Shown here in pieces: positions 10,422 to 20,768 of a stretch of 64,000 nt of DNA. The number at the start of each line of letters is the position of its first letter. The first letter of the stretch is position 1. The notes under the pieces were generated by a model. The model was not told the DNA's origin, did not search any database, and worked only from the letters and a program-made list of their open reading frames with translations. Position numbers and translations under genes: made by a program. The stretch lies in the NCBI GenBank assembly GCA_933207985.1, contig OW240920.1:131262167-131326166 (forward strand), given 5' to 3'. The DNA comes from Pelobates cultripes (taxonomy: Eukaryota; Chordata; Amphibia; Anura; Pelobatidae).

Positions 10422-11585
10422 GTATGTTAAATACAAAGAAACACGTTCATTTACAGAGAGGTTTATGCAATAACATCAAATTGTAGTGAATTAAAAAAAC
10501 TGAATTGGAAGAAAAACCTGGGCAAATATAGTCAAGCTGTGAAAATACCTGAGTATATTTTTTTCAAAATTACCTGTTTTTGCCTTAATTTTTAAATGTT
10601 GTCGTTTTCAATACACTGTCATTCAAACGTAATATTTACCAAACTGTGAATTGCATTAAAGTAGAAATTGAATAGAAAATTTCAGGCCAGAAACGTTGAT
10701 TCAGAAATTTTTGTTTCAATAAAGCTGTTTTAGGAATCCAACAATAACAGGGTTACAGAAAAAATAACTGAAAACCACATTATACTATACTGCACTCTGG
10801 AAATATGATAGCATGGAACTGATACAACATTCAATATTAGGAGGTTAGTTAATTCAAGGGTCACTTAAGTGGTTTGAAGTGGTCATAGTGCCTTAAAACT
10901 GTATGTGCAACATTTTGCTATGAAACTTTTTTTAAATGCCTATAAAAACAAAACTGCTTATTAAAAACCCATAAAAACCTGGCGCAATGGTTGATAACTA
11001 TGGTGCACTATATGCTTTGCAAGTTGAAGGTCATAGGTCACATAGTCTGGCAGCCATTTTGGTTTTGGCAACCAACTTTGCACATTAGTCAAACAGCTTC
11101 TTCATTATTGCTTATACTACAGATATAGAATTCATTGTGTAAGATTACCATGTGACCGAGCTTCACATTGATTCAAGAGAAGTTCATTGGTTCTTCAGCC
11201 GTGCGGAAATTCTTTAAACATCTTCTTCTCGGAACTAATTTGGCAAGAATTGTTACAATTTACTATACATATAAAATCTGCAATTTCTGCACATATTCTG
11301 TGTGTTTTGTGCCTAGCCACCTAGGACGCATTGTGTGAGGGCAAATTTTTTGGCACATTGTCATTGTCTAAAAAGTATAAAATACTGAAAAACAAATAAT
11401 ATTAACTGCATTATGCTGTATAAAGCCTTTACTTTTACTTCTGGTGGCTCTAGGAAGCTGGATTTCTGATCCAATTCTTTACAAATGTCTAAAAAGCAGA
11501 CTGTTTGACTAAGTTTGTAGTTTACCATACTGCATGTGAACAAAATGACATGTCTGCCTCTATGCTAATATTTCACACCTTAGAA

Positions 11586-12690
11586 AAGAGGTGTGGTGGA
11601 CCGCCTGGCACCCCGTTTGGGTACCACAGGCAATCTTGCTTCCTAGTATCTCTGAGTACTATACTATCTCTGAGACACCATAACCACTGTAGCCCCCTTA
11701 GCCGCCGCAGCTTGGCTGGGGTCTCGCCGTCCCTTCACACCCTGGACCAACACCTAGATCCAGTTTCCAGTGGGAAGACCTCTCTCCCAAGAGAGTATAG
11801 CAGGTATAGTAATCCAAAGAGCAGTATAGCAATCCCCCCCCTCCCATACAAGAGCTTAATGCTGGGAAGTAGTCTGTTTAATGCAGGCAAGCACTTACAA
11901 TTTATACACACATTTAAACCTCCAACAAACCTCATTTACATACAATAGGGTACATAGAGCACTATAGTACAAGGAAGGGTGGGGTCAGACAATAGCAAGG
12001 GCTGATGGGAGATTGAGGAGGGACAAAGCAGCTAGTTAAAACTGGTCTGGCAGTGTCCCTGCGACAACGCCCTGCTGGGGAAACAATAGGTCAGGAAAAA
12101 GAGGGAAGGGAAGAGGTACATACAAGCAATACATTCAATAAACTCCTTGTAACAGATCACCTGGCACCCCGACTGGGTACCTCCGTTGAAGGATGCTCCT
12201 AGCGCTTCCTGAGGACTCCAAGCACTGCAGCAGACACCACAACCACCGAACCGGAGAAGCATATGAATGCTGTAAGCAGCTGAACAGGAAAAGCATACAA
12301 TCAGCTTACACTCCTGGCAATCAGCATACAATAACGAGACGATACTTCGTTTGAGGGTTAAGCAGAATATGTTTACTGGCACCAAAAGAACCTTCTTTTA
12401 TGCAGGGTTCCCTTAGATAGGACCACCCACAGGGTTTATAAAACAACCAATCATACACGTATATTACAGAAACACTCCCAGCAATTACATACAAAAATCC
12501 TCCCCTCAGCCTGTGATCTAATTATGGTACACAATGGTCTAACATAATTAACACAGGCAGTAAAAATACAGTTTTACACATATCCTGTAACTTTAAAACC
12601 ACACATTCAATTTCCATAAAAATTTTTTCAGAATCAGCATACTCCAAATACAAACATATGTCAAAATCATCCATATTGGTCCATTGGTTC
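11586..12690. repeat. Two related LTR-like segments (putative)
   Basis: Two segments begin similarly: near 11590 (ggaccgcctggcaccccg) and near 12148 (tgtaacagatcacctggcac), each followed by ccg..tgggtacc. Both later contain a gaag/aatgcagg phrase. AATAAA occurs at 12138-12143, just before the second. This resembles adjacent copies of an LTR family, perhaps Gypsy, but no coding part or clean target duplication was seen. Confidence 0.3.
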
Positions 12691-12771
12691 AAAAGATAGA
12701 TCGAAGTCCTTTGTGACCAAATGAAGCATGGCTTTTCTGCCCAAAACCAGTTCCACAGAGTCTTCTATCCT

Positions 12772-12803
12772 GGAGATAATTGGGAAGTAATCCAATTATC
12801 TCC
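12772..12803. repeat. Perfect 12-bp-arm hairpin
   Basis: GGAGATAATTGG (12772-12783), eight bases, CCAATTATCTCC (12792-12803). A sister hairpin with nearly the same arms is at 13226-13265. Confidence 0.8.
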
Positions 12804-13225
12804 AAGGACAGAAGCAAAACGCCATTGAACACATGGCAGCAAAAGACAATAAAACACATAAAAATATATAACTGTGCAGCCATCGCACAAAACAGGCACA
12901 TTCTGACACATATCCCCAGATAGCTCAGATCTGAGCGCACATTATTACTGAATGGCGCTCAGAGCACACACATACAGTTCAATTACCATGGAGCCAAAGT
13001 CTTTCCCATAGTCTTTCATTATATGAATGGGCTCCATGGCATAGCTATCTGGGGTATCACCGCTCAAACAGGGCCAGCACCAAATGACCTGGCTTTCATG
13101 TCTTCGCAGGGGAAAATCAAGCGTTTCAACATGGGGCCATAGTTTAAAGGCAGCAGGCGGGCAACCAGGCTTCTCCAGGGCATAGTGGCGAGGTTGGTTC
13201 CGCCACACTCCTCCTCTGTGCCTGA

Positions 13226-13265
13226 GAGATAATTGAGTCAGGAACTGTACAAACTCAATTATCTC
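13226..13265. repeat. Perfect 12-bp-arm hairpin, sister of 12772
   Basis: GAGATAATTGAG (13226-13237), sixteen bases, CTCAATTATCTC (13254-13265). The surrounding repeat also shares agatagct and ctgagcgc phrases with the first hairpin region, so the two are diverged copies of one repeat. Confidence 0.75.
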
Positions 13266-13864
13266 CAGGTACAGAAAAACACACAATTTACAAACACCCC
13301 CAAATCCATGGAGACCCCTCAAGAGTCACATCCTCGGATAGCCCTAATCTAGGTGACCAACATATCCAAAAATCATCCAGATCGGTTAAGTGATTTGGTT
13401 TTTCCATGGAAGTCACTTTTAAACATGTCTTTTTGCAGGGCCCCATGATCTTTGGGCAGGAGGCTAGCCTGCAGGCCTCTCCAGGAACACGTGGCAGAGG
13501 CATTTCTGCCACAAGAGGTGCCATATAATGTAAAAATCTCTAAAGCATTTTATCCCAACATTTCATTAGAAGATGAATAGATAATTCAAACATTAGAATT
13601 TACATAAATTACATTTCTTTATATCCCTGAACAGCATTCTATACAGAAAACTACTGCTTTGAAAATAAATGCAGGTATATGTTTGTACATATTATATATT
13701 AGTATCTTAACAAAAAATAAAATGAGAAAATATGCAAAAGTAGTCAGTTCTAACTTGGATTATCCTGCATGTCAGAACTCATTAAAAAGGGACGTGCATT
13801 ATTTTGAGACATGACGTTTTGCAGACATGACTTTAAACTTTCATCTGCCTTCCCTCTGTTTTAG

Positions 13865-14043
13865 GTTTGATAATAAGGAGGATTCAGCTGTACTTTGCCC
13901 TAAGTACCTGCTAAATGAAAGCATACATATTGGCTGCTGGATCCAGGAACCCATTGAAACTTTCACACCATTCACTGCCCTGCTAATCAGCAGCAACTTG
14001 GAAAAAACTGTCCAAAGAAAATACAATCAACCACAAAATTTCG
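13865..14043 (+). CDS. Exon of a class I cytokine receptor (second half of the FNIII module)
   Basis: The exon follows ctgttttag and ends before gtatgt (ttcg|gtatgt). It is 179 nt long, starts in phase 2 and ends in phase 1, exactly complementing the 10331 exon. It encodes FDNKEDSAVL, then C-PKYLLNESIHIG-C-W: a second cysteine pair spaced by 12 residues, the same spacing as in common gamma and GM-CSFR-alpha. A hydrophobic F/G-strand stretch (TALLISSNL) and NQPQNF at the domain boundary follow. Potential N-glycosylation site NES. The next domain, with a WSxWS box, was not found in the window, so the gene is either incomplete here or carried on very small exons I missed. Confidence 0.75.
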
Positions 14044-14359
14044 GTATGTACTGGCTTAGTGACCCGGTTTGGAAGTTCTGTCCCGGTTGGTAATTTTGTC
14101 CCAACTGGTGCCTATTGGGTGTCCCTCACACATGATGGGCATTACACCTCGGCCCCCTAACAGTGTGTCTGGCTCCTGTCAGATGGCCCTGGGAGGCACT
14201 TTCTTCCAGTTAACAGCAAAGAGTGGAGGCACAGAGAGGAAGGTGCAGCCACAGAGTCCTATCATCCTCTGCCAGCAGGGCATACTGGACCACCAGGGAA
14301 GCCACCTTCCTGCACCCAAAAGATATGGAACCAGGAGGGTGACTAAAATTATTGAAATA

Positions 14360-14745
14360 ATAACTTGTATTTGTATCAGTGTGCGTGTGTGTGTATGTGT
14401 ATCTGTGTCAGTGTGTGTGTGAATGTGTGTGTGTCCATGTGTATGCGTGTCTGTATCTGTGTGTGTCAGTGTGTACGTGTATCTGTGTGTATCAGTATGT
14501 GTATCTGTGTGTGTGTCAGTGTGTATGTGTATCTGTTTGTGTGTTCGTGTGTATGTGTATCAGTGTCAGTATGTGTATGCATCTGTTTGTGTGTCCGTGT
14601 CTATGTGTATCAGTGTCAGTATGTGTATGCATCTGTTTGTGTGTCAGTGTGTATGTTTATTTGTGTCAGTATATATGTATGTATCCTTATGTTGGCAGTA
14701 TGTATGTATATTTGTGTGTGTATCTGTGGCAGTATGTGTGTATGT
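14360..14745 (+). repeat. TG-rich microsatellite
   Basis: Long run of tgtgtgtatctgtgtcag-type units. Open frames of Cys/Val repeats across it are artefacts. Confidence 0.95.
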
Positions 14746-15020
14746 GTATGCCGCACGTCGAAGGGGTCCATCAGGTGGCGCATGCTGTCAGGGCCACCCG
14801 ATGGAGATGGATTGTCAGGGGGCTCGGTCAGCGCTGGGCACTTTAACAGCGCCACCGGGCCCCCTGTGATGAGATTATCACTGCTGGGAGGAAGTGGCTG
14901 CCCCAGTCACTTCTCCCAGATAACACACACATAGACGGGAGGAAGAACAGGGAGTCAGAGTGGGAACTCTGACTCCCACCAGCCTGAGTCACCACTGGAC
15001 CCCAGGGTGACTTAAATATT
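14746..15020. other. GC-rich unit between two microsatellites
   Basis: Non-coding GC-rich segment containing gggagtcagag..ctctgactccc (hairpin, 14948-14977). It is probably the internal part of a CA/TG-satellite-bearing non-autonomous transposon like those at 39075 and 50047. Confidence 0.4.
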
Positions 15021-15995
15021 ATGTGTGTGTCTGTGTGTGTGTGTGTGTGTGTCTGTCTATCTGTTTGTATGTATGCACCTTTGTATGTATGTCTTGTGTG
15101 TGTGTGTGTGTGTCTGTATGTATGTGTCTGTCTATTTGTTGTATGTGTGTGTGTCTGTCTGTATGTGTGTATGTGTCTGTGTGTATGTGTGTGTCTGTCT
15201 GTCTGTCTGTATGTATGTGTGCCTGTTTGTCTGTATGTATGTATGTGTTCTTGTCTGTATGTTTGTGTGCCTGTCTGTTTGTATGTGTCTTTGTATGTAT
15301 GTTTGTGTGTGTGTGTGTGTGTCTGTCTGTTACTGTCTGTATGTATGTGTGTGTGCCTGTTTGTTTTTATGTGTGCCTGTCTGTTTGTATGTATTTGTGT
15401 CTTGTCTGTATGTTTGTATGTATGTGTTTTTATATGTATGTGTATATGTATGTGTCATGTGTATATGTATGTGTCTGTATGTGTGTGTGTGTGTCTCTGT
15501 ATGTATGTGTGTGTGTGTGTGTGTGTGTCTGTCGGAGGGAAGAGGGAGGATCAATTTCGCACCGTGGCCCCATTGGTTATGTGTTCGNNNNNNNNNNNNN
15601 NNNNNNNNNNNNNNNNNNNNNNNNNNNNNNNNNNNNNNNNNNNNNNNNNNNNNNNNNNNNNNNNNNNNNNNNNNNNNNNNNNNNNNNGTATTTCTGTCAG
15701 TGTGTGGGTGTCAGTATTTCTGTCAGTGTATGTGTGTCAGTATGTTGATCAGTGTATGTGTCTGTGTGTGTGTGTCAGTATGTCGGTATATGTGTCTGTG
15801 TGTCAGTATGTCTGTATATGTGCCTGTGTCAGTATGTCTGTCAGTACGCCTACCAGTGTATGTGTCTGTGTGTGTGTCAATATATGTACCTGTGTCAGTA
15901 TGTCTGTCAGTGTATGTGCCTGTTTATCTGTATGTAGTCAGTGTATGTATCTGTGTATCTGCTTGTACGTCAGAGTGTGTACCTGTGCATCTGAG
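15021..15995 (+). repeat. TG/TATG-rich microsatellite with assembly gap
   Basis: tgtatgtgtctg-type repeats on both sides of a 100-N gap. Confidence 0.95.
15588..15687. other. Assembly gap (100 N)
   Basis: Exactly 100 N, the usual placeholder for a gap of unknown size, inside the microsatellite. The true length is unknown. Confidence 1.
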
Positions 15996-16329
15996 CCGCA
16001 ACTTTAAATACAAATACACCCCTCCATTCAAACTTCAACACTACATATAAAACACACTCCTGCATTGAAACGTCAACACTACATACAAGCACACTCATAC
16101 ATTCAAAAACAAACACTACACATAAATGCACACTTGCATTCAAACTCCAGTACCACATACAAACACATTCACACAAACATACTCCATACAAACACATGCT
16201 TACATTCAAACATACTAACATGGCTCAGTGCTAAATACAACCCTGTAAGCATGGGAAATTGGTAGAGTCCCAGCTGTCAAAGCATTGTTGGAGTTGCACG
16301 ACAGATGGGGTTCTACCTTTAGTCCAACC

Positions 16330-16493
16330 TTGCAATTGGGGGTCCCAATAAAATTCATTCTACTTTAGTACCGCCACTGCGTTGGGATGGATGCCGTGAT
16401 TGCATACCAGGGAGTGAGGGGCGAGAGCGGCAGGGCACAGGGGGCCCAAGCAAACACTTGCCCAGGGTCCATTCGTTATTAAAGACGGCCCTG
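16330..16493 (-). mobile_element. hAT end (CAGGGCCGTCTTTAATAACG family)
   Basis: Reading leftward from 16493, the minus strand begins CAGGGCCGTCTTTAATAACG, a typical hAT terminus. A partner end and its 8-bp duplication (gtcaaacg expected) were not found upstream, perhaps because of the assembly gap or truncation. Confidence 0.5.
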
Positions 16494-16547
16494 GTCAAAC
16501 GCTTGTTGAATGACTGCCCTGCAGCCTTTTAAAACGCGCCATTAAAT

Positions 16548-16646
16548 CGCCGAACACTGAACTCGAACCCAAACATCCACTGAAATGTCCGTGTTCGGGT
16601 CCGGGGTACGAACTCGAACTTTACAGTCTGGGTTCGCTCAACTCTA
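16548..16646 (-). mobile_element. Solo end of a TAGAGTTGAGCGAACCC transposon
   Basis: The minus strand reads CTAGAGTTGAGCGAACCCAG and then gttcg-rich inverted phrases. A related end lies at 47840-47892. The TAG start and the cgaac repeats resemble the hAT at 3612, but no partner was found. Confidence 0.45.
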
Positions 16647-16774
16647 GCTAGGAAGTATTTAAACTAGGAGGGGGGAACAAAAAAGGCGATACAACACCAA
16701 AACAAGGACAGAAAGTAACTGCAGTGAGTGTGTTAAAAAATTATAAGCTTAGATTATAATGATAATGATCGCAG

Positions 16775-17060
16775 TTTAGGGAATAAGATAGTGTAGATTT
16801 AGTCGCTGTTACTGAGACATGGTTTAATGAGAAAAATGACTGGAACATAGCAATACCATGGTACTCTTTATATAGAAAATACAGGGGGAGGGGTGGCCCC
16901 GTATGTGAAGGATAGCATAAAATCTAGCCTATTAAAAGTTAGTGAGGCGAACATAGAGTCTGTTTTGGTTATGTTAGAATTTAGGAAATCGCACAGTAAC
17001 TCATATAGGTGTGATTTATAGGGCTGATTGTGGTTTTTACATAAACGAGAGATGTAAAAA
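16775..17060 (+). pseudogene. LINE endonuclease fragment (CR1/L2-like)
   Basis: Translation gives DLVAVTETWFNE..IAIPWYSLYRK..GRGG, matching the TETW and gY-lyR-DR-GGG motifs of apurinic endonuclease domains of CR1/L2-type LINEs. Several stops interrupt it. Confidence 0.7.
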
Positions 17061-17194
17061 ATTTTTACTACCATCTACAGCTATTTCATTGGTTTTGTTA
17101 TTATTTTGGAAACACGTCATGCTGTCTATGCTTCTTGGTCTACAATTTAGTAAAACTTGTGTTTCCTGCTTTAGTCATATTCTACCCTTTTACA

Positions 17195-17243
17195 ATGGAA
17201 AGAGATTCATGCTTCTCGCTCGCTCTCAGCTTTCTGATGTTTG
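17195..17243 (+). CDS. Candidate signal-peptide exon of an Ig-type receptor
   Basis: ATG in a strong context (A at -3, G at +4) opens MERDSC-FSLALSFLMF and ends with a single G before gtaagt, so it is phase 1. A short charged start, a hydrophobic core and a phase 1 donor are usual for first exons of Ig-superfamily receptors. Splicing to the Ig exon at 37846 would give an Ala codon, then STSGN, a plausible signal-peptidase site. The intron would be about 20.6 kb, filled by the Ngaro-like and Tc1 elements. The pairing is inferred from phase and order only; the exon could instead serve another downstream copy. Confidence 0.5.
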
Positions 17244-18110
17244 GTAAGTGATCAATCACAGTAGGGCTGGTTTAATACAGGGGTTAATGGAGATATTCTG
17301 TGATATGTAACTGATTTATGTGAATTAAACATGTTGAAAAAGACCCAAGAGTGCATCCCCTTTCTACTATCTACATTCAATGCAGGTCTAGCACCAAAGC
17401 AAGTTATATTAGTGAGTTAGAGAGGAGAGTGCCGGGCAGATTGAAGATATATTATATATTATGTATATATTTTGCCGTACACTGATTGACCCATTTTCGT
17501 ACCCTTTTGATTCGTATCCCCGAAGTCTTTTCTGCAGACAAAATTCTGATGCTTGAAATTCTGTTGACCTGAATTTTTTACATTTTTGGACGTAGTGGTT
17601 CAAATTATTTTTTCAGTCATTCACTAGTCTACTCGATATGTTTTTTTCTCTATAATGTGGGAAGAACGGAACAAAACTTGAGTGGACTGTCTGACTATAA
17701 AAAATTTACCATAAAGTTTACTTTGCGTTCCGTGCAAATGCTCTTGCTGCTTCTTTCTCTCTGCTACATATATTATGTGTTTTTTTTTAAAAATAAATAG
17801 CAAACCATACAAACTATTTAAAAATATATATGTATGAACTATGTATGTTTGTCTGTTTCGTAAAAGAAACACTCTAATCACTATAAACACAGAAGTCCAC
17901 TGTGGTGGTTATAGCGCTAAGAGCAGAGGCATGCCTAGGTCACTTCGCACCCAGGGCAGTGTGTATGTTGGCAACCTACCCTTCCTGAGTTTTAACTTCT
18001 GTGTGTTGCACCACACCCACTCACCCATTTCTGTGTATCTCCTGAACCTTCTTGCATTTCTTCCTCTTATCCCACCTCTCAAACCCTTGTGAGCTTCTTG
18101 TGATTCTCTT
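17244..18110. other. No recognised feature
   Basis: AT-rich intronic-looking sequence; no exon or repeat recognised. Confidence 0.4.
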
Positions 18111-18440
18111 AACCCCTTAAGGATGGTGGGAGTACTATGCCGTCCATGGGGACCCGGCTCTAAACGCCGGCGGGCGGCATAGTACGTCCCCGTCGTCCAG
18201 GGGACGTACCTGATCGCTGGTGATCCCCCACCGTTGATCACGATGGGGGGGACTTGCCTGGCATCCCAGGAAGTCCCTCTGCGTCTGACCTGGCCCTCTC
18301 GGGCCATGTGATCGCGAGGTCCTCGCAAGGATTTCACGATCACATGGATGGAATAGCTGTCCATAGCAGTGCCAGCAGGGGGAGTGCCTGGAATGACAGG
18401 TAGACCTCCTGCTGACTGTAATAAAGTTAAACTAAAGTTT
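18111..18440. mobile_element. MITE fragment (TTAACCCCTTAAGGATGG end)
   Basis: It begins with cTTAACCCCTTAAGGATGGTGGG and has internal inverted phrases (actatgccgtcc / ggcatagtacg and ggacgtac / ccgtccatg). The opposite end was not found before the AT microsatellite. Confidence 0.45.
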
Positions 18441-18459
18441 AACAACAGTTTAAAAGTAA

Positions 18460-18651
18460 ATTATATACTTAGTTCATATATATATGTGTGTTCTAAGTGT
18501 ATATATATATATATATATACACACACACATACACACACTTACACATATATACACATACACTGTCTAAGTGTATTTGACTATTAATATATAATTATATATA
18601 TTAATATCAAAAGACGCATAGAATGATATATATATATATATATATATATAT
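18460..18651. repeat. AT/AC microsatellite, insertion target of the Ngaro-like element
   Basis: (TA)n and (CA)n runs. The retrotransposon begins directly after a TA run at 18651, and an AT run resumes at 24899. Confidence 0.9.
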
Positions 18652-18745
18652 GTAGAAAGGTCATTAGGCCTGAATTTGTGGGAGGAGTAAGTCCCCTACT
18701 TAAGCTCCCAGCCCCTACTCACCGCTGCCGCTCAGCTGATTGTCC
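18652..18745 (+). repeat. A1 split direct repeat
   Basis: 94 bp starting gtagaaaggtcattaggcct; the same as A2 (24661-24754) except T versus C in the tenth base. Confidence 0.95.
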
Positions 18746-20768
18746 TTAGCAACCAGCACTTCCGGTCCAGCTTCCCGCCAGAACTGTACCTGTTTCCAGC
18801 AGCCAGACCCCCTGTGCAATCCTCCGTCCGTCCGAGGCCCTTCCACTCCGTTTCCCTCCGGTCGAGGTACCCGACTTCCGGTCACGAGACCGGCGCGTTC
18901 ACGTAAGCAAGGCGTGGGAATTAGCGTTCGCTTTTTCCCCGCCGTTCGGGCCTAAAAACGTAGGGGTAGGCTCCCTCTTTCGCATTTTCACGAATACACG
19001 CTTTCGTTTATATCTCCATTCGCGCCAAAAAACGCACGAACGTTCGGCTCATTTCGCTATCGTTTTACGCTTTTTCGTACGGAAACAACCGAATAAATAT
19101 TTCATGTTTAAACTCATTATTATCTGTATTCACTTTTCCGTTCGGTTGTTTCAGCATCAACCTATTCGTATGGTTAATTCACGTACACCATCTTACTAAT
19201 TTACATTCGGTTATTTCTATTCTTTTAAGATAAGCTGGCATAAGTTCTAATCACAGTCCTACTATTATTTATTCCTTCATATGAGTTTGCGGTTACATTA
19301 TATGGTTAACTACCAGCCCTGCGTTTTTCTACCTTGTTAAACCATTTAAAGTTTTTTCTGTTATAAACATTATGTTCACCACGGTTCATAAACTTCATAC
19401 GTGTCTAAATTCAAGCTATAACACTCTTTTCTAATAACACTCAGATAAGTCTTTTTAAACACTATTTACAAGTTATACCCTTTACACATAATCCGTACTA
19501 TTCCTTGCACATAAATCACGCTGTCACATCTTTTGGCTTTTACAGATTGCATCGGTCTCTTGCTTTTCTGCATTAAAGTTGTTATTTCAAGGTCCTTTTA
19601 TTACAGGAACAGGTATGGTTTTATCACCTTGAGTTATCAGGTTCTATCAATTATCTTCACATCTATTGCTAACTATGGTATTTTTCTTGGTTAAACCCTT
19701 AGATCCTTGTATTAATCTAAGCTTCCACCGTTTCTACGCAGTTAACCTGCCACGATTAAACAAGCTCTGTACTTTAAACAAAGGTATAGTTCACTCTCTT
19801 TTCAATACTAGACCTCACGTGGTCTCAACTCCATTACTACCTTCCCTCAGGCTTACGCCCAGGATACGTTATCTCTTTACTACTTGTCTACACAGACTTT
19901 CGGTCATACGGCCACCAGGCTCTAGAAGACACCAAATCCTGACACGGTACTCAGCCATACCTTCAGGTACTTACATCCTTACTCAAGTACGTCCATTCGC
20001 TACCCCAAGGCCTCATTCTGCCTTCTCACTCATATCCAAAATCATCCCATTCCTACACCTAAACCTCCCAGATCCCTCAATGCAGGATCTCACGTCGTGC
20101 CCCTAACAAACCTTCTCCCTATACTATTCATACGACATCACGTTACGTATAAACACATCCACATCTGTCTTAAACCCCCAGGATTCTTCCTCAAAGACAA
20201 CATTTAAGACAAGACTCTCTACACTTACCAGGAGGCTCCAGATACCATTTGCGACCAGTCAAGGTTAGTATCCACACACCATTCCAGTCCTCTAACTTTA
20301 CCCTTTAGCATACTATCGAACTGGCTATACGGCACAGGCTAATGCCTTAGCCCACCCTATCAGGAAATCTGATCCCGCGAGGCCTACCACCCCCACCCCA
20401 CCTCAACACGGAGGTACGGCCCCACGCCCAAATCATAGTTATAAGCCTCGCATGCCTTACTATAGGGCTCTAGTTAGGGCCTCACCTGTCACGGCCACAC
20501 GTTTTGATTTCTCTTATCGTCACCGAGAGGCCAACATCCCGCCACCACGTCTGTGGCACCTACGTCATAAGCCAAATCATAGGTAGAGCCTCTCATCGCC
20601 ACTTGGCATTAGCAGGGCCTCACCTATCCAGTCATTCAATAGTTAAGTTTTTCGCCTCGGCATCTAGCATTAAAGTCCAGTTCTTCAAGACACACCACTC
20701 CCCATACCCCCCCCTTCTTACCTCACTCCCCTTCTAATATATCTTTCACATAATCATTCCTTTTTAGA
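18746..20768 (+). other. 5' non-coding region of the Ngaro-like element
   Basis: About 2 kb between A1 and gag. It is CT/AT-rich with many cattcgtt- and ttcgg-type phrases. A 146-codon frame at 19666-20106 resembles nothing I know and is probably chance. The region is expected to hold the promoter and untranslated leader. Confidence 0.6.

Larger units (their letters stand above)
10422..13864 (+). other. Intron between the cytokine-receptor exons
   Basis: This intron is bounded by gtatgt and ttttag. It contains ordinary AT-rich sequence to about 11585, two related LTR-like segments (11586 and 12148 onward) and a repeat with two symmetric hairpins (12772-12803 and 13226-13265). No other exon was recognised. 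Confidence 0.6.

Noticed and set aside
14365..16050. Long open frames rich in Cys/Val/Ser on the plus strand
   Set aside because: They are translations of (TG)n and related microsatellites in several frames at once, and one spans the N gap.
19666..20106. 146-codon frame in the 5' region of the Ngaro-like element
   Set aside because: No similarity to gag or any domain that I recognise; composition fits chance in CT-rich DNA.
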